Below, in pieces: positions 62,342 through 64,000 of a DNA stretch of 64,000 bases. Position 1 is the stretch's first letter. Each line of letters starts with the position of its first letter. Below the pieces are notes generated by a model. That model did no database searches, was not told the DNA's origin, and worked only from the letters and a program-made list of their open reading frames with translations. A program made the translations under genes and the position numbers. Source of the stretch: Pseudomonas kuykendallii (lineage in GTDB: Bacteria > Pseudomonadota > Gammaproteobacteria > Pseudomonadales > Pseudomonadaceae); contig NZ_FNNU01000002.1 of NCBI RefSeq assembly GCF_900106975.1, positions 124,001 to 188,000 of the forward strand. Reading direction: 5' to 3'.

Positions 62342-63115
62342 TTAGCGATTGCTGGACATGAATTGTTTACAGCGCGCCGATTGCGGGTTTTCGAAGACCT
62401 GCTGCGGCGATCCTTGCTCTTCGACCAGACCGTGGTGGAGGAAAACCACCTCGCTGGATACCTGGCGGGCGAAGCTCATCTCGTGGGTAACCAGCAGCAT
62501 GGTCCGACCTTCTTCGGCCAGCGCGCGGATCACATTAAGCACTTCTTGTACCATCTCCGGATCGAGCGCCGAGGTCGGTTCATCGAAAAGAATCACCTTC
62601 GGCTGCATCGCCAGGGTGCGTGCGATGGCCGCGCGCTGCTGCTGGCCGCCGGAAAGCTGATTGGGATAGACGTGGCGTTTGTCGCCGATGCCGACCTTCG
62701 CCAGCAGTGCCTCGGCCACCTCGACGGCTTCCGCCTTGCTCTGCCCGAGCACCCGGCGCGGCGCCTCGATGATGTTGTCCAGCACACTCATGTGCGGCCA
62801 GAGATTGAAGTTCTGGAAGACGAAACCGATCTCGCTGCGGATGCGGTTGATCTGCTTGTTGTCGGCGGCCACCAGCTCGCCGCTCTTGCCTTCCTTGAGC
62901 TTCAGCTCTTCGCCGGCAACGATGATCTGGCCCTGGTGGGGGTTTTCCAGCAGGTTGATGCAGCGCAGGAAGGTCGATTTGCCGGAGCCGGACGAACCCA
63001 GGATCGAGATCACATCCCCGTCGCGGGCGGTGAGGGAGATGCCCTTGAGCACCTCGAGGTCGCCGTAGCGTTTATGCAGATTGCGTACTTCAAGCGCGGG
63101 CGCGGCCTCGGCCAT
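62342..63115 (-). CDS. Amino acid ABC transporter ATP-binding protein, HisP-like
   Basis: 257 aa. Walker A GSSGSGKS, signature LSGGQQQR, Walker B VILFDEPTSALDP and the H-loop TLVTHEMSFA-type motif (LLVTHEMSF) are present. ATG 63115 has AGAGGA upstream; the in-frame extension to 63244 has unlikely composition. First gene of the transporter operon (ATPase, binding protein, two permeases). Confidence 0.93.
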   Translation of the reverse strand: MAEAAPALEVRNLHKRYGDLEVLKGISLTARDGDVISILGSSGSGKSTFLRCINLLENPHQGQIIVAGEELKLKEGKSGELVAADNKQINRIRSEIGFVFQNFNLWPHMSVLDNIIEAPRRVLGQSKAEAVEVAEALLAKVGIGDKRHVYPNQLSGGQQQRAAIARTLAMQPKVILFDEPTSALDPEMVQEVLNVIRALAEEGRTMLLVTHEMSFARQVSSEVVFLHHGLVEEQGSPQQVFENPQSARCKQFMSSNR

Positions 63116-63442
63116 GGGGGGTCCTCTTCGTGGTCGGGTGCAAGCTAGCATGGGGTGAGATGACAGCCAAGCTTGCAACCTTTGATCCAATCTGGACGCT
63201 GTCGCGCTTGTCGCATCAATGAAGTTGACTGTCGCGATAAGCAAACATGCTGTCGCATTTTCAACGCCTTTCGCCGGCTGTTGGGCTCAAGTGCGTTGGG
63301 GTGAAAAGGCGCCGAACGACGCTGCGCCCTCTGTTGGTGCGCTACTTTTCGCCACGCTGCTGCATTTCGGGCGGGGGACGAGGTGAGTTCTTCCCATGGG
63401 TGGAATCGCTCCGCCCTCGTCCGCCAGCGTGCCGGGTAGCGT
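63116..63442. other. Intergenic region upstream of the ABC transporter operon
   Basis: No gene supported. It holds the operon promoter and the 3' flank of the secreted protein gene. No convincing terminator or operator was recognised in it; part is Pro/Arg-rich when translated in all frames. Confidence 0.4.
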
Positions 63443-63919
63443 TCAGAGATTCTCGGCTGTTTGGATGTCGGCAGGTGTTTCGGCGCCAACTTCGGTCACG
63501 GCGAGGTCCTCGGACCCGAGGCTGGGGTTCTGCAGCGCGGTCTCGGTAGCGGCCCAGGCCTCGTCGAGGCGTTTCGACGACTCGCCGATGGAGCGCTCGG
63601 CGACTGTCCGCGACGCGTATGGTACTTGCGTAAGGGCCTCGATCCCTGCCCGCCATGCCGAATAGTAGGGCCTCAGGGTCGACTGCAGGCTGCCGGAGAC
63701 GGTTCGATAGTCCCGCTCGGCCTGCAGGGTAGCGAGCTCCACGCAGTCGCGGGTGCGGATGAGGGCGGCGGCCCCGGCGAACGGCATGCTGGAGGCATCG
63801 GCCCGCCACGAGCACTCGACCCAGGACTTGCGGGTCAGTTCGCGAAAGCTCTGAGCCTCACCCGCTTCCGCGAGCGCCGCGCATGAGCTGAAGCCAGCCA
63901 CCATCAATGCCACACGCAT
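63443..63919 (-). CDS. Secreted protein of unknown function
   Basis: 158 aa with a short signal peptide (MRVALMVAGFSSCAALAEA, cleavage near AEA). The mature part is helical with a repeated pattern of charged and aromatic residues (FRELTRKSWVECSWRADASSMPFAG, ALIRTRDCVELATLQAERDYRTVSGSL) and two Cys residues that could form a disulfide. GGAGG precedes ATG 63919. I do not recognise the family; a small periplasmic helical protein is the safest description. Confidence 0.65.
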   Translation of the reverse strand: MRVALMVAGFSSCAALAEAGEAQSFRELTRKSWVECSWRADASSMPFAGAAALIRTRDCVELATLQAERDYRTVSGSLQSTLRPYYSAWRAGIEALTQVPYASRTVAERSIGESSKRLDEAWAATETALQNPSLGSEDLAVTEVGAETPADIQTAENL

Positions 63920-64000
63920 GAAAAACCTCCACGTTGCCTGTGCTAGAGCCGTTCCCGCCGGCAGGGGTTCCGTGACGTGAAGGGCGGCGCTCTTGGGGCG

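Overview
The window is GC-rich, tightly packed bacterial DNA whose gene content points to a Pseudomonas, probably near the P. aeruginosa / nitroreducens / citronellolis lineage. The evidence is gene families and blocks I know from P. aeruginosa: arcDABC next to fabY, cysQ-nudE-yrfG, dctBD, a basic amino acid ABC transporter beside a methyltransferase and tRNA-Thr, rml genes, ureEFG beside a DesT-type regulator, and a FecI/FecR/TonB receptor/PepSY iron module. Species assignment and all synteny comparisons are inference from memory. No transposase, integrase, phage gene or rRNA was seen. There is one tRNA gene.

Layout. 1-10.4 kb: end of a cytochrome c4-like gene, a PhnA-type zinc-ribbon protein, a LysR/SDR divergent pair, the redox pair qorB/qorR, a LEA14-like lipoprotein, a four-repeat membrane protein, a YeiH-type transporter, and cobS-cobT. 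10.5-16.1 kb: a small RHH-like protein, a TSUP exporter, a GlpQ-type phosphodiesterase, REP-like repeats, and nickel/urease accessory genes (hupE/ureJ, ureG, ureF, ureE) beside a desT-like repressor. 16.2-16.7 kb: a secreted protein made of ten near-identical 12-residue repeats. 17-25.3 kb: AsmA family protein, dbpA, mdtD-type exporter with LysR gene, yrfG, nudE-cysQ.

25.3-30.6 kb: an iron-regulated module (Fur-box-like site, ECF sigma, FecR anti-sigma, TonB siderophore receptor with signalling domain, PepSY membrane reductase). 30.6-37.5 kb: fabY, then the arginine deiminase operon arcDABC with an ANR-type box. 37.6-40.8 kb: dctBD. 40.9-44.3 kb: rmlBACD, four overlapping genes for dTDP-L-rhamnose. 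44.3-49.8 kb: a less GC-rich intergenic stretch, a GT2 glycosyltransferase, and an opposing four-gene set (SDR, rfbF, SAF-domain dehydrogenase, RmlC-like epimerase) that looks like a CDP-sugar pathway of unknown product.

50.1-56.4 kb: a small secreted protein, then two back-to-back periplasmic redox modules. One is a sulfite-oxidase-fold molybdoprotein with cytochrome b and a periplasmic protein. The other is msrPQ followed by an HprRS/CusRS-like two-component system. An inverted-repeat site lies between them. 56.4-64 kb: small hypothetical and DUF2188-like proteins coupled to a UV endonuclease (uvsE), tRNA-Thr(TGT), a SAM methyltransferase, a polar amino acid ABC transporter, and a secreted protein of unknown function.

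The most promising undescribed items are the 12-residue-repeat secreted protein, the CDP-sugar cluster, and the paired molybdoenzyme/heme modules sharing a probable operator.
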